DNA of 53,983 nt. It comes from Pedosphaera sp. (GTDB lineage Bacteria; Verrucomicrobiota; Verrucomicrobiia; Limisphaerales; Pedosphaeraceae). A program made the position numbers and the translations under genes. Positions within the stretch are counted from its first letter, which is position 1; the number at the start of each line of letters is the position of its first letter. A model generated the notes under the pieces. That model searched no databases. It worked only from the letters and a program-made list of their open reading frames with translations, and was not told the origin of the DNA. Of the stretch, positions 18,093 to 26,487 are shown one piece after another. The DNA is taken from assembly GCA_028293285.1 (NCBI GenBank), contig JAQGPC010000014.1:1-53983 (forward strand). The letters are read 5' to 3'.

Positions 18093-18803
18093 ATGAAACA
18101 TAAACTATTGGTGCAAACCATTGCCGTCTGCATGAGCGGGGCTTTGCTCACCGGCTCATTAGTGGCCAAGGAAAATAACTCAAGCAGCAGCTCAAGCGAC
18201 CCGAGTTCATCCTCGTCGTCGCAATCACCATCGTCATCCTCGTCTTCGTCGTCCTCATCCACATTGTCGCCAACGGGATCTTCTTCATCATCCTCAATGG
18301 CTCATAAACCAGAGCGTTTAAGCCAGCTTATGGGTGCAACCGTAAAGAACGCCCAGGGTGAAACGCTGGGCACCATCAACGACTTCGTAGCCAATCCAGC
18401 CTCAGGCCGAATTCAGTTTGCGATCATCTCACTGTCCGATCCTTCGCAATCCGGCAAATTGACTGCTGTGCCCTGGTCTTTGGTTCGTCCCGGAGCTGAT
18501 TCTACGTCTCTTACGTTGAATGTGGACAAGCAAAAGCTGAGCAGCGCCCAAACATTTGATGCGACCAGTTGGCCGGATTTCAGCCAACCAGGCTGGAGTC
18601 AAAGGATATATTCACACTATGGCGTACAAGGTTCGGGTGTGGGTGGGCGAATCCCTGCCGGCGGCAGTGAAAGCGGCGGTTCCTCCAGCTCGGGCAGCAG
18701 TTCGGATGCAAATCCTCCGCAGAGCGGAACCCAGCCGGATGGTCGTGGCACCTTTAACTCAGGGCCTTCCAGCAACCCAAGCGAAAAAAGCACCCAGCCG
18801 TAA
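18093..18803 (+). CDS. secreted PRC-barrel protein with serine-rich linker
   Basis: A 236-residue exported protein. A signal peptide (about 1-26, LLTGSLVAKE) is followed by a serine-dominated low-complexity tract (about 29-70). A PRC-barrel-like domain spans about 77-150 (LMGATVKNAQGETLGTINDF, IQFAIISLSD, AVPWSLVRPG). The C-terminus is Gly/Ser/Pro rich and disordered. PRC-barrel domains occur in bacterial stress and surface proteins, often together with DUF2382 proteins, and one of those lies 5 kb away. The Ser tract is built from TCN codons and could change length by slippage. AAAGGA (18082-18087) lies just before the ATG. Confidence 0.78.
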   Translation: MKHKLLVQTIAVCMSGALLTGSLVAKENNSSSSSSDPSSSSSSQSPSSSSSSSSSSTLSPTGSSSSSSMAHKPERLSQLMGATVKNAQGETLGTINDFVANPASGRIQFAIISLSDPSQSGKLTAVPWSLVRPGADSTSLTLNVDKQKLSSAQTFDATSWPDFSQPGWSQRIYSHYGVQGSGVGGRIPAGGSESGGSSSSGSSSDANPPQSGTQPDGRGTFNSGPSSNPSEKSTQP

Positions 18804-18837
18804 AATCTGAATTGGAATAACAATTCAATCTCTAACA

Positions 18838-18873
18838 CCTCGGGGAAATTTAAACTCCCCGGGGTTTTTATTT
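18838..18873 (+). terminator. rho-independent terminator of the PRC-barrel gene
   Basis: Nine-base arms CCTCGGGGA and TCCCCGGGG pair with one T-G wobble around the loop AATTTAAAC, followed directly by TTTTTATTT. It lies 35 bases after the stop codon. This is the clearest intrinsic terminator in the window. Confidence 0.85.
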
Positions 18874-18898
18874 AAGCTGAAGCAAAGCGGCAGGCGGG

Positions 18899-19564
18899 TT
18901 ATGCCCGGGGTTGTGCGCCGGGAGGTTGCGGAGGCAACGAATCGTTTCTGGTAAAAAGTTGTTTCGTGTTTTTGAAACTGTTTTTTATTTTTCCTACCAG
19001 TTTGCCAAAAACCGAACGTTTTTTCTTTTTCATCATCACCGCCCAGGGACTGAGTTCGGTGGGATGACTGCAGGCAGCGCACAGTTTTATATACGCCCCT
19101 CCCACTCGCCGCAGTTTGCGAACGCATTGGTCGCAATAACAACGATGGCAATCAGTGCATTCCCAAATGGCATGTCGGCCTCCATGATTCAAGCAGGCTG
19201 CATATCCGTCCCGCAGCAGCGTGGTTGTGACCGTCAGTTGTTGGGGGATGGGCAACTCGGGTAGAGAAAGGTGTGCCACCGGCGCATCCAGTATCATCTC
19301 CACTGGTCCTATCTGAAGCACTTGGCCGGTATACAGTGCCGTTTCCTTTACTGGTTGCTTGTTGACGAACGTGCCATTGGTGGAACCCAAATCTCTGACG
19401 AAAACAAAATCTCCCTCCACCAATACTTCGCAATGCCTGTCGGAAACACTGGGATCTACGACCAGATGATCGTTATCAGCACTACGACCAAAACGGTTCA
19501 GTCCCGTCCTTAACTCAATCACCTGAGCTGGACTTTCCGTGGACTTGATGATCAATCTGGCCAT
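18899..19564 (-). CDS. FHA-domain protein with B-box-like zinc finger
   Basis: A 221-residue cytoplasmic protein. The FHA domain (about 1-95) shows GLNRFGRSADNDHLVVD, the SDRHCEV core and LGSTNGTFVN, the phosphothreonine-binding pattern. Residues ~120-165 hold a cysteine/histidine array (C-x2-H, CTDC, CDQC, CAAC) resembling a B-box zinc finger. The tail is basic (MKKKKR, then KLVGKIKNSFKN) and could bind nucleic acid or membrane. FHA domains read Ser/Thr kinase signals, but no such kinase is nearby. The ribosome site GGAGGT is strong but sits in a perfect inverted repeat. Confidence 0.85.
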   Translation of the reverse strand: MARLIIKSTESPAQVIELRTGLNRFGRSADNDHLVVDPSVSDRHCEVLVEGDFVFVRDLGSTNGTFVNKQPVKETALYTGQVLQIGPVEMILDAPVAHLSLPELPIPQQLTVTTTLLRDGYAACLNHGGRHAIWECTDCHRCYCDQCVRKLRRVGGAYIKLCAACSHPTELSPWAVMMKKKKRSVFGKLVGKIKNSFKNTKQLFTRNDSLPPQPPGAQPRA

Positions 19565-19571
19565 AATTACT

Positions 19572-19585
19572 ACCTCCTCGGAGGT
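19572..19585 (-). promoter_or_regulatory. Shine-Dalgarno site inside an inverted repeat
   Basis: On the minus strand ACCTCC-GA-GGAGGT lies 7 bases before the ATG of the FHA gene. The right arm is the ribosome-binding site itself, so folding (5 pairs around CGAG) would hide it. This could tune translation by temperature, a ligand or coupling. Six-base arms are short, so it may simply be a strong ribosome site. Confidence 0.45.
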
Positions 19586-19717
19586 TCTTCGAGTCTTGAT
19601 AATAAATACCTTCCCTTGAGATGTCCATAAAAAACACTACAGGCGTAGGCATATAGGAGTATTGAGGTAAAACCTGCCTGTAACGTTAAAGGTGTGATTT
19701 TGGCAGCCGCCAACAGC

Positions 19718-22700
19718 TTAAATCATATTATTCGGCGTCTGATCCAAACATTTACGCACCGCGCTGGTTAATTTTTGTGGGTGATAAGGTTTCTGCAAAA
19801 AGTTCAACCCCTCTTTCAAAATGAAATCTTTCCCAACGATTTCAGAACTATAACCGCTTGTAAAAATGGCTTTTAACTTGGGCTGCTCGGCCTGGATTCT
19901 TTCTGCCAGATCGCGTCCGGTCATTCCATCCGGCATTACCATATCAGTTAAAAGTAGATCAATCCGCCCTTTATGCTGTTGCCAGACTTCCAATGCTCTC
20001 AGGCCTGAAACCGCTTCCAACACTGTATATCCACACCCAGTTAAAATTTTGCAGACCAAATCACGGACCGCGTGTTCGTCTTCGACAACAAGAATGGTTT
20101 CCGTCCCGCCACGTATAGGTTCATCAGGAATAGTCTCGGAGGACGACTTGACGGATTCCTTGCTCGCGGGCAGGAACACGTCAAAACTGGTTCCTGCTCC
20201 GACTTTGCTCGAAACTTCAATCCAGCCCTGATGCTGCTTGATAATCCCATAAACCGTCGCCAGGCCAAGACCAGTGCCTTTGCCCACTTCTTTGGTTGTA
20301 AAAAACGGTTCGAAAATATGGCCTAGATTTTTTGCTTCAATTCCACATCCAGTGTCGGTCACGCTCATGCAAACGAACCGGCCCACGCGCCCTTCAGGAT
20401 GCTCCCGTGAGGTGACTGGATTCAGGTCTGTCCCCTGAATTTTAATACTCAGTTGGCCTCCGCCCTTCATCGCATCGCGCGCGTTCACCGCGAGGTTCAA
20501 AAGCACTTGCTCCATCATGCCCACATCCGCATGGATCAATGGAAGATTGGGCGAATAATTGAACTGCAGCGTAATATCTTCACCTAAAATGCGTCCCAAC
20601 ATCTTCGTCATGTTGCTGACCACGGCATTCAAATCCAGCAGCTTGGGCTGCATCATTTGTCGTCGGCTGAACGTGAGTAATTGGCGCGTCAAACCAGCCG
20701 CCCGGTCTGCCGCCTGGGCAATTTGCTCCGCTGAAGTAATCATATAGTCGGTCAATTTCCCCGAACTGCGCATCAGCGAGGCATGCCCCTGGATTACTGT
20801 TAATATGTTATTGAAATCGTGCGCCACCCCACCAGCCAGTTGCCCGATTGCGTCCATTTTCTGCGATTGACGCAATTGTTCCTCCAAGCGTTTTTGCTCG
20901 GTAATATCGCGAAAAAGTCCCAGCAAGAGCGGCTTTTGCCCGCGCGATTCCACAAATGAATTTGCTCCTTCGAGATGCACGGTTTTGCCGGAACGGAAGG
21001 TTAACTTTCGCTCAATTCTTTTTTCAACCGTTCGATTTTGAAAACGTTGCCGGTAAATCGCCAGTTTTTGTTCCAGGTTTTCCCCCTCGGCATAAGTCAT
21101 CGTAAACGGCATTTCCTCCAACTCCTCGCGCTTCATCCCGGCTAGTTTGCAAAAAGCTTCGTTGACCGCCACAATGGTTCCGTTTTCATCCGTCAATCGC
21201 ATGCCGTCCACTGAATTCTCCCAGACGGAATGGAAACGAATCTCCGAACCTTTCAGCGCTTCTTCAGCCTGTTTGCGCTCGGAAATATCCCGCACATGCA
21301 GCAACAGCGCCTGCTTGCCGGAAAAATCGATGCGGCTGGTTCTTACTTCCACCGGGATGGCCCGGCCTTCGGCAGACCAACTAATTCCTTCAATCTGGCG
21401 CAATTCACCCGCGACCAGCTTCTTGAACTCCTGCACCGCTTGTTCCCGCTTTTGAGGTGGGACGAGATCGGCGACATGGCGGCCAATCAAATCCTTATGG
21501 GAAACCCCGTGTAGACGTCCCGCCGCAACGTTGGCGTCCAACACAATTCCATTGGCGTCCTCTACGAAAATTGCATCGGGCGAATCTTCGAACAAATGAC
21601 GGAAACGCTTTTCACTCTCCCGCAATGCCTGTTCCACCCGAATCCGTTCCAGTGCGCCCCCGCAATAGTCTGCCAGTGTTTGCAGGGCGGCCAAATCTTT
21701 TTCATCGTACGCCTGGAACCGATAGCTTTGGATTGAAAGCACGCCAATGACGCGCGTCCGGTTCCGAATCGGAACAAACATCAGCGAGGCTGAAGGCCGG
21801 TTCTTGTCTCCAATGGGAATTCCATCCGCGGACATCGTCAATGGTTCGTTGCGCAGGATAAGCTCCGGCCCATTATTTAATATGCGGCGGGTTCGAGTCG
21901 TGGGCTGTTGATCAATCTCAGCTTTGGAAATCTCGAGCTTTTGTCCCCGGATCGTATCAATCGTAAGAATTGGAAAAACTTTGTCCTCATCCGGTGAATA
22001 CAAATTCAAAGTGCAGGCGTCCCAGCCAAATAAATCGTCCGCCACTTCCACGATAATTTTTGCGGCTTCCGGCGCCGAAGTAGCCGAGCTTAACTTCAGG
22101 CCGAGTTTCGACAGCACCGTATTGTAATGTTCGATTCGATGCCGCTCAGTGACATCACGTGAATTGACTACTATGCCGGCAATATCCGCCTCTTGCAGCA
22201 GACTCTTGCAAACGGTTTCCAAATAACGCCAGGTGCCGTTTTGATGTCTGACCCGAAATTCAGAAGTCGTGGTTGTGTTGGAATTTTGAACGGAATGTTC
22301 AAACTCTTCACGTGTTTTGGCGCAATCATCCGGATGGATCAATTCAAAGATGCTCCTGCCATTCAGTTCCTCCGGTGTATAACCAAGTACACGCACCACC
22401 GAGAGGCTGTTATAAGTAAAGAGGCCTTCCTTATTCAGGATGGTCACAATATCAAGGGCGTTCTCGGACAACGCTCGAAAATATCTTTCCCGCCGGGCCA
22501 GAGCGGCTTCTGCCAGCAGCCGGTTTTTGCGTTCCCCTCCTTCTCGCAACACACGGCGCACGGCTGGAACCAGACGCTCCGGCCAGTGTTTTAAAACATA
22601 ATCCGCAGCCCCGGCCTTTAAACTCTCCACGGCCGCCTCTTCACCGATTGTTCCTGACACCAGCAATATCGGCGTCTCAGGCCGTTCTTTCTGCGCCAGC

Positions 22701-22909
22701 TTCAGGGCGCTGATTCCGTCATAAGTCGGTAGATGATAATCGGCAATGATCAGGTCAAAATCATTTTGGACTAGTGCGGCTTCAAAAGCTTCCCGCGTCT
22801 CCACACAAGTCATCTGAGGCTTAAACCCGTCCTCCTCCAGTTTTACTTGTACCAACTCGGAATAACTCCGATTGTCTTCCAGGTGCAAAACACGCAGGGG
22901 TACTTTCAT
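19718..22909 (-). CDS. hybrid histidine kinase with receivers at both ends
   Basis: A 1063-residue soluble signalling protein. Order: receiver 1 (about 5-120, phospho-acceptor Asp57 in LIIADYHLP), PAS (~145-260, ending [13 protein letters not shown]), GAF (~265-430), PAS (~435-555, DISERKQAE), PAS (~560-680, DITEQKRLE), HisKA with His697 ([12 protein letters not shown]), HATPase ([34 protein letters not shown]), and receiver 2 (~940-1055, Asp989 in LLLTDMVMP). No membrane segment is present, so the signal is probably internal. Having receivers at both ends suggests input by one phosphorelay and output or phosphate storage by the other. It stands alone on the minus strand. Confidence 0.93.
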   Translation of the reverse strand: MKVPLRVLHLEDNRSYSELVQVKLEEDGFKPQMTCVETREAFEAALVQNDFDLIIADYHLPTYDGISALKLAQKERPETPILLVSGTIGEEAAVESLKAGAADYVLKHWPERLVPAVRRVLREGGERKNRLLAEAALARRERYFRALSENALDIVTILNKEGLFTYNSLSVVRVLGYTPEELNGRSIFELIHPDDCAKTREEFEHSVQNSNTTTTSEFRVRHQNGTWRYLETVCKSLLQEADIAGIVVNSRDVTERHRIEHYNTVLSKLGLKLSSATSAPEAAKIIVEVADDLFGWDACTLNLYSPDEDKVFPILTIDTIRGQKLEISKAEIDQQPTTRTRRILNNGPELILRNEPLTMSADGIPIGDKNRPSASLMFVPIRNRTRVIGVLSIQSYRFQAYDEKDLAALQTLADYCGGALERIRVEQALRESEKRFRHLFEDSPDAIFVEDANGIVLDANVAAGRLHGVSHKDLIGRHVADLVPPQKREQAVQEFKKLVAGELRQIEGISWSAEGRAIPVEVRTSRIDFSGKQALLLHVRDISERKQAEEALKGSEIRFHSVWENSVDGMRLTDENGTIVAVNEAFCKLAGMKREELEEMPFTMTYAEGENLEQKLAIYRQRFQNRTVEKRIERKLTFRSGKTVHLEGANSFVESRGQKPLLLGLFRDITEQKRLEEQLRQSQKMDAIGQLAGGVAHDFNNILTVIQGHASLMRSSGKLTDYMITSAEQIAQAADRAAGLTRQLLTFSRRQMMQPKLLDLNAVVSNMTKMLGRILGEDITLQFNYSPNLPLIHADVGMMEQVLLNLAVNARDAMKGGGQLSIKIQGTDLNPVTSREHPEGRVGRFVCMSVTDTGCGIEAKNLGHIFEPFFTTKEVGKGTGLGLATVYGIIKQHQGWIEVSSKVGAGTSFDVFLPASKESVKSSSETIPDEPIRGGTETILVVEDEHAVRDLVCKILTGCGYTVLEAVSGLRALEVWQQHKGRIDLLLTDMVMPDGMTGRDLAERIQAEQPKLKAIFTSGYSSEIVGKDFILKEGLNFLQKPYHPQKLTSAVRKCLDQTPNNMI

Positions 22910-23161
22910 TCTTCAAGTTTTGCACGGGATAGCTGCAGGTTTCAAGACTTCTAACTCCCTAATATTCATGGGCAAGCGAACTGGAATGAACTTATTCGGC
23001 TGGTAATTGGCTATTTCTTCGGTGTAAGCCTCTCCGTTCCTGAAAAGCCTCCGGTCTTCCTATTTCAACCGTGGGGTGGTCACCCCCTTTGTCGCATTTT
23101 TACAGAGACTTTAGTTTTAAACAGGGAGAAAAATAATTCAAACGTTTTGAAAAGGATTCAT

Positions 23162-24331
23162 ATGAACTCACTGAATGCAAAAAATAAACTAAAGACCGCA
23201 TTTATTGTGGCCTCTACAGCAGTTCTGGCGGCAGGCTGCTCCAGTACGCGACATGCCGGCTATTCATCAAATCAGGCTCCATTGGCCATGACCGATCAAT
23301 CCGGGGAGTACGGTTCCATGGGCGGAACGGGAAGCAGTTCGCAAACTCAATACGGAAGCGGTTCGTCTCAGGCTTATAGCAGCGATCAAGCTGCGGCGGC
23401 TTCGGCACAAATTAGCGCCCAGAACCTTGTCATTCCTCTACAGCAGGAACAATTGCGCGTTGGCACCCAGCAAATCAATGCCGGTGGTGTTCGCCTTCGC
23501 AAGACCGTTACTTCGGAAACAGTAAGCCAACCGATCCAGCTTCGACGCGAATCACTGACTGTGGATCGTCTGCCGGCAAACGCTCAGGCAAATGCCAATC
23601 AGGGGGCGGCTCCGCAATTCAGCGGCAGTGATACCGGAGGGACGCAGTCCAGTTCGGCACAAAATCCCCAGGGAACTTCCTTGGGAACTCCGTTCCAGCA
23701 AGGGGAAATGGTCATTAACCTGACCAGGGAACAACCCATTGTGCAAACTGAAATTGTTCCGGCTGGCAGTGTGGTGGTTCGCCGACAGGTAATCACCGAG
23801 CCGGTGAATGTTCAACATCAGGTCCGCCGCGAAAATGTGCAGGCGTTTCCCATTGGTAATCCGCAGAATGTGAACATTTCCAGCAACTTGATGAGTTCCG
23901 CGCAGGGACAGGCCTCGAATGCTCCCAGTTCGGCCAATGAAGCTTCTGGCGCCGCTCCCTCAACCTCCGGTCAATCGAGTGGGGCAGGGGGTAGCCCCGC
24001 CATCACGCAACTGAGCCAGTTAAGTAGTGCATCGGATAAAAGTTCGCTGGCTGGCCAGTCGGTAAATTTGAGCGGTGCCAAGGTCCAACAAATAGTTGGG
24101 GATCGGTTAATTACCATCATGGCTCCCGATGGGACGGCTATCTTTGTCCGAACTGCTCAACCGGTCACGGGTTTGACCTCCGGGCAAAGGGTCGCTTTGA
24201 ATGGCATGGTTCGCCAGGTTCCTCAATCCTCGGGTATCAGCAGCTTGGGTCTTGATGAACGAAGCAGTCAGGCGTTGCAAGGCCAGCAAATATTCATTGA
24301 TGCCAATAGCGTTACGCCGAGCAGTCAATAA
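23162..24331 (+). CDS. lipoprotein with two DUF2382-like repeats
   Basis: A 389-residue predicted lipoprotein. ATG 23162 is preferred over the in-frame TTG at 23147 because AAAAGGA precedes it. The lipobox is VLAAGC. Two repeats of about 50 residues (near 85-135 and 180-230) share LQQEQLRVGTQQINAGGVRLRK and the matching NLTREQPIVQTEIVPAGSVVV, each ending RRE. This is the pattern of DUF2382 (YsnF/AvaK) stress proteins. Gly/Ser/Gln-rich linkers separate them from a C-terminal beta-rich segment (about 290-385; VNLSGAKVQQIVGDRLITIM). It is probably anchored in the envelope. Confidence 0.75.
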   Translation: MNSLNAKNKLKTAFIVASTAVLAAGCSSTRHAGYSSNQAPLAMTDQSGEYGSMGGTGSSSQTQYGSGSSQAYSSDQAAAASAQISAQNLVIPLQQEQLRVGTQQINAGGVRLRKTVTSETVSQPIQLRRESLTVDRLPANAQANANQGAAPQFSGSDTGGTQSSSAQNPQGTSLGTPFQQGEMVINLTREQPIVQTEIVPAGSVVVRRQVITEPVNVQHQVRRENVQAFPIGNPQNVNISSNLMSSAQGQASNAPSSANEASGAAPSTSGQSSGAGGSPAITQLSQLSSASDKSSLAGQSVNLSGAKVQQIVGDRLITIMAPDGTAIFVRTAQPVTGLTSGQRVALNGMVRQVPQSSGISSLGLDERSSQALQGQQIFIDANSVTPSSQ

Positions 24332-24337
24332 GTGCTT

Positions 24338-24382
24338 TTGAAGCAAAACTTGGATCGCATTATTGGTGATCCAGTGCTTCAA
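24338..24382 (+). terminator. long imperfect hairpin after the DUF2382 gene
   Basis: TTGAAGC pairs with GCTTCAA, ACT with AGT and GGATC with GATCC, giving 15 base pairs broken by a three-base and a one-base bulge around an 11-base loop. It begins 7 bases after the stop codon. No T run follows, so it may stabilise the mRNA 3' end or act as a Rho-linked stop rather than an intrinsic terminator. Confidence 0.5.
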
Positions 24383-24416
24383 TGTCAGGTGAATAAGCAA
24401 TTGCGGGGATGTGGTT

Positions 24417-24635
24417 CTAATGGGCCGCGTCCCCGTAATGTTTGGCATTGCGTGGATCTACTGTATTCCCTTGCTCCCCATTCTGTCCCTGGGTGACTCC
24501 CAATTCATTCGGTTGACCTCCCCCAAATGCTTTACGACGGTTCTTTTCCTCATTGGCGCGGTCGCGCTTCGGTTGCCGATTGCGGCGCGCAATTCGCTCG
24601 TTGCGATGATTCGATACAGCTTGTGTGTTGCGCAT
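24417..24635 (-). CDS. possible small basic hydrophilic protein
   Basis: A 72-residue frame, very rich in Arg, Asn, Gln and Gly (ERIARRNRQPKRDRANEEKN, then GGGQPNELGVTQGQNGEQGN), with no hydrophobic segment. The composition is unlike a random antisense frame and resembles small disordered stress or nucleic-acid-binding proteins. There is only a weak AAAGAAA upstream of the ATG. I do not recognise a family. The overlapping plus-strand frame is hydrophobic and looks like its shadow. Confidence 0.35.
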   Translation of the reverse strand: MRNTQAVSNHRNERIARRNRQPKRDRANEEKNRRKAFGGGQPNELGVTQGQNGEQGNTVDPRNAKHYGDAAH

Positions 24636-24865
24636 AATATTTTCTTTAAGTTGCCGGTCTTGCGGAATCGCGGCTCTCTCTTATACTTTGAATATCGGAT
24701 ATGCGAGGCTGCATCGCAAACGAAGGTAGGCGGGGTTTAATAAACGAACAAAATTCAGGTGAACACCCTATATCCATCCATCCCGTCCAAGCTAGAATTT
24801 TTTAGTAATTCCGAGTCGAGATGTTTGTGGCGGAATTTTTGTAGTTGTCTCTGGAGTTTTAAAAA

Positions 24866-24930
24866 TTGTTTTGCATGGAGTAGCTTGCAAAAACAAAAAA
24901 ACGTATAAATTAAAACAGGCGGGTTCCGCC
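24866..24930 (+). promoter_or_regulatory. inverted repeat and hairpin upstream of the response regulator
   Basis: TTGTTTTGCA and TGCAAAAACAA (24866-24896) form a ten-pair inverted repeat with a one-base bulge. GGCGG-GTT-CCGCC (24918-24930) forms a small hairpin ending 21 bases before the ATG. The first could be an operator or promoter-proximal site, the second a leader hairpin. The function is unproven. Confidence 0.35.
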
Positions 24931-24951
24931 ATCATTAATAGAGCGAATTGA

Positions 24952-25407
24952 ATGCAAAGCGAGCCGTTTACAATACTCGTGGTTGAAGATAACGCCGAAG
25001 AAGTAATTCTATTGCAGCGCGCTTTCAAAAAGACGGGCATGGAGATTTCCGTTCAATTCGTCGTTAATGGCGAGGAAGCCATCGATTATTTGGGTGGCAC
25101 TGACGGATATAGTGACCGGCATGCTTATCCTGAACCCGACCTTGTCATGATGGATCTGAAAATGCCGCGCAAGGGCGGTTTCGAAGTTTTGGAATGGTTC
25201 AGGAACCTGCAAGAAGGGGCATTGATTCCCGTCATCGTGCTGACTTCTTCCGAGCGTGAGGCCGACATCCAGCGCGCCTACAGCCTCGGAGCAAACTCTT
25301 ATTTTACCAAACCGACGAGTTTTGAGGAATTTCGCGACATGATTAAAGTCGTTTACGGTTACTGGGCTCTGGCCAAGCGGCCAAAACCACTGCTGGTGAG
25401 ACATTGA
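24952..25407 (+). CDS. single-domain response regulator (Rcp1-like receiver)
   Basis: A 151-residue receiver-only protein. It has the acidic pocket VVEDNAEE, phospho-acceptor Asp68 in MMDLKMPRKGGFEVL, Thr/Ser in VIVLTSSERE and Lys in SYFTKPTSFEEF. The wording after the Asp is typical of the receivers that partner with phytochrome-like and PAS kinases. No output domain follows, so it probably passes phosphate on or binds a partner. No kinase is adjacent; the hybrid kinase 2 kb away on the other strand is one possible partner. The leader has two inverted repeats and no strong ribosome site. Confidence 0.9.
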   Translation: MQSEPFTILVVEDNAEEVILLQRAFKKTGMEISVQFVVNGEEAIDYLGGTDGYSDRHAYPEPDLVMMDLKMPRKGGFEVLEWFRNLQEGALIPVIVLTSSEREADIQRAYSLGANSYFTKPTSFEEFRDMIKVVYGYWALAKRPKPLLVRH

Positions 25408-25412
25408 TTGAG

Positions 25413-25464
25413 TTCCGCAATTAAATTCTGTGCTGAAATTAAACGCGGAATTTTAATTTATTTT
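25413..25464 (+). terminator. probable intrinsic terminator of the response regulator gene
   Basis: Fifteen-base arms (25413-25427 and 25436-25450) start with TTCCGC/GCGGAA and pair at 12 positions around loop CTGTGCTG, followed by TTTTAATTTATTTT. The AT-rich upper stem weakens it, but the position 6 bases after the stop supports the call. Confidence 0.6.
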
Positions 25465-25542
25465 ACAGCAGTAGGGAAAAATAGCTTCTACCTTCGGGCT
25501 TCTCCCCATTCATTCCAGTTTTCAACGTGGTAAGAATTATCC

Positions 25543-25758
25543 ATGAGTAAAACCTACGTAATTCACTGGGCGTCCAAATCAAACGGAAGAGTGGGCCTGG
25601 GCACGACGCTTTTTGAAAAAGAAGAAGCCGAAAGATTGGTGGAAGAATTGAATCGTGATTACCCGGACATTTATCATGAAGTAGTGGATGCGCCGAAGGA
25701 GGACCAATCCCAACCACCAACCGAAGCAATTGCCGTCGAGCACGCTTCCGTTTCCTAG
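25543..25758 (+). CDS. small hypothetical protein
   Basis: A 71-residue acidic protein without signal or membrane segment. The first half alternates (TYVIHWASKSNGRVGLGTTL), then a helix of charged residues (EKEEAERLVEELNRDYPD) and a disordered tail. The pattern suggests a small beta-alpha unit. It has no recognised family and no clear ribosome site. It resembles the 76-residue protein at 17.6 kb in size and layout but not in obvious sequence. Confidence 0.6.
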   Translation: MSKTYVIHWASKSNGRVGLGTTLFEKEEAERLVEELNRDYPDIYHEVVDAPKEDQSQPPTEAIAVEHASVS

Positions 25759-25853
25759 TGCCTCGCAGATATTTTGCTGAATCGATATTCGATGGTAAAC
25801 TATTGAGACTGATATCCATCGTTGCCAGATGGATTTAAGGGAAAGGGCAAGAT

Positions 25854-26375
25854 ATGATGGAAGGCTTCTATCACGGATTTAAGGAACTGATCGGTGCCAA
25901 TCTTGAACCCAAGGAATTCACTTTTTTCCAGATTACCTTACGCGGCATCCTTGTATTCATCTTCGCGCTCATCATGGTGCGGTTGGCTGATAAGCGCTTT
26001 TTTGCCAAGAAATCCGCCTTCGACGTTATTCTTGGTTTCATCCTTGCCTCCATGCTTGCCCGCGTCATCAACGGTTCCGGCGCTTTTCTTCCAGCCATTG
26101 GTGGCGGATTTGTTTTGGTTGGTCTGCATCGCTTACTTGGCAGCATCGCTTTCCGTTCCCATCGATTTAGTGGATTGATTAAGGGGGGAGAGGAATTATT
26201 AATCGAAAACGGAGAGCTGAAATGTCAGGCTATGCGAAAAACCAATATTACCGAAGACGATCTCCTAGAGGATTTGCGGCTCAATGGTCAGATAAATGAC
26301 CCTCGCGATGTTAAACTTGCCCGTCTCGAACGCAGCGGTCACATCAGCGTCATTCCGCAAAAGTCCGACAAGTAA
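25854..26375 (+). CDS. DUF421 (YetF-like) membrane protein
   Basis: A 173-residue inner-membrane protein. It has three N-terminal membrane segments (about 28-45, 57-75 and 80-98), then a small cytoplasmic domain with LLIENGELKCQAMRKTNITEDDLLEDLRLNGQ, the conserved part of DUF421. VRLADKRFFAKKSAFDVILGFILAS in the membrane part is also typical. YetF-like proteins are linked to spore or stress physiology but have no settled biochemical role. The family often has ~200 residues; this copy is short at the C-terminus but intact. GGGAAAGGG precedes the ATG. Confidence 0.85.
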   Translation: MMEGFYHGFKELIGANLEPKEFTFFQITLRGILVFIFALIMVRLADKRFFAKKSAFDVILGFILASMLARVINGSGAFLPAIGGGFVLVGLHRLLGSIAFRSHRFSGLIKGGEELLIENGELKCQAMRKTNITEDDLLEDLRLNGQINDPRDVKLARLERSGHISVIPQKSDK

Positions 26376-26487
26376 CTCTGCATTTGTCCTTGAATCGATT
26401 ATTTTACGTGGTCTTGATTCAATAGCTTGAACGCAGCTCTTTCCTTTGGAAAACTATTGCTGCCTGATTCATGTTAATGGCAGCAGT

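Larger units (their letters stand above)
24332..24951. other. 620-base region with hairpins and one doubtful small gene
   Basis: This stretch holds the 45-base hairpin at 24338-24382, a possible small minus-strand gene at 24417-24635, and an AT-rich leader before the response regulator gene with an inverted repeat (24866-24896) and a small GC hairpin (24918-24930). A plus-strand frame at 24411-24740 looks like the complement of the minus-strand frame and is not supported. Confidence 0.5.

Noticed and set aside
24411-24740. Plus-strand 109-codon hydrophobic frame
   Set aside because: Its hydrophobicity mirrors the Arg/Gln/Asn-rich minus-strand frame and it has no start signal or family pattern.
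26390-26422. TTGAATC/GATTCAA inverted repeat after the DUF421 gene
   Set aside because: Seven-base AT-rich arms with a 19-base spacer and no T run are too weak to call a terminator or operator.
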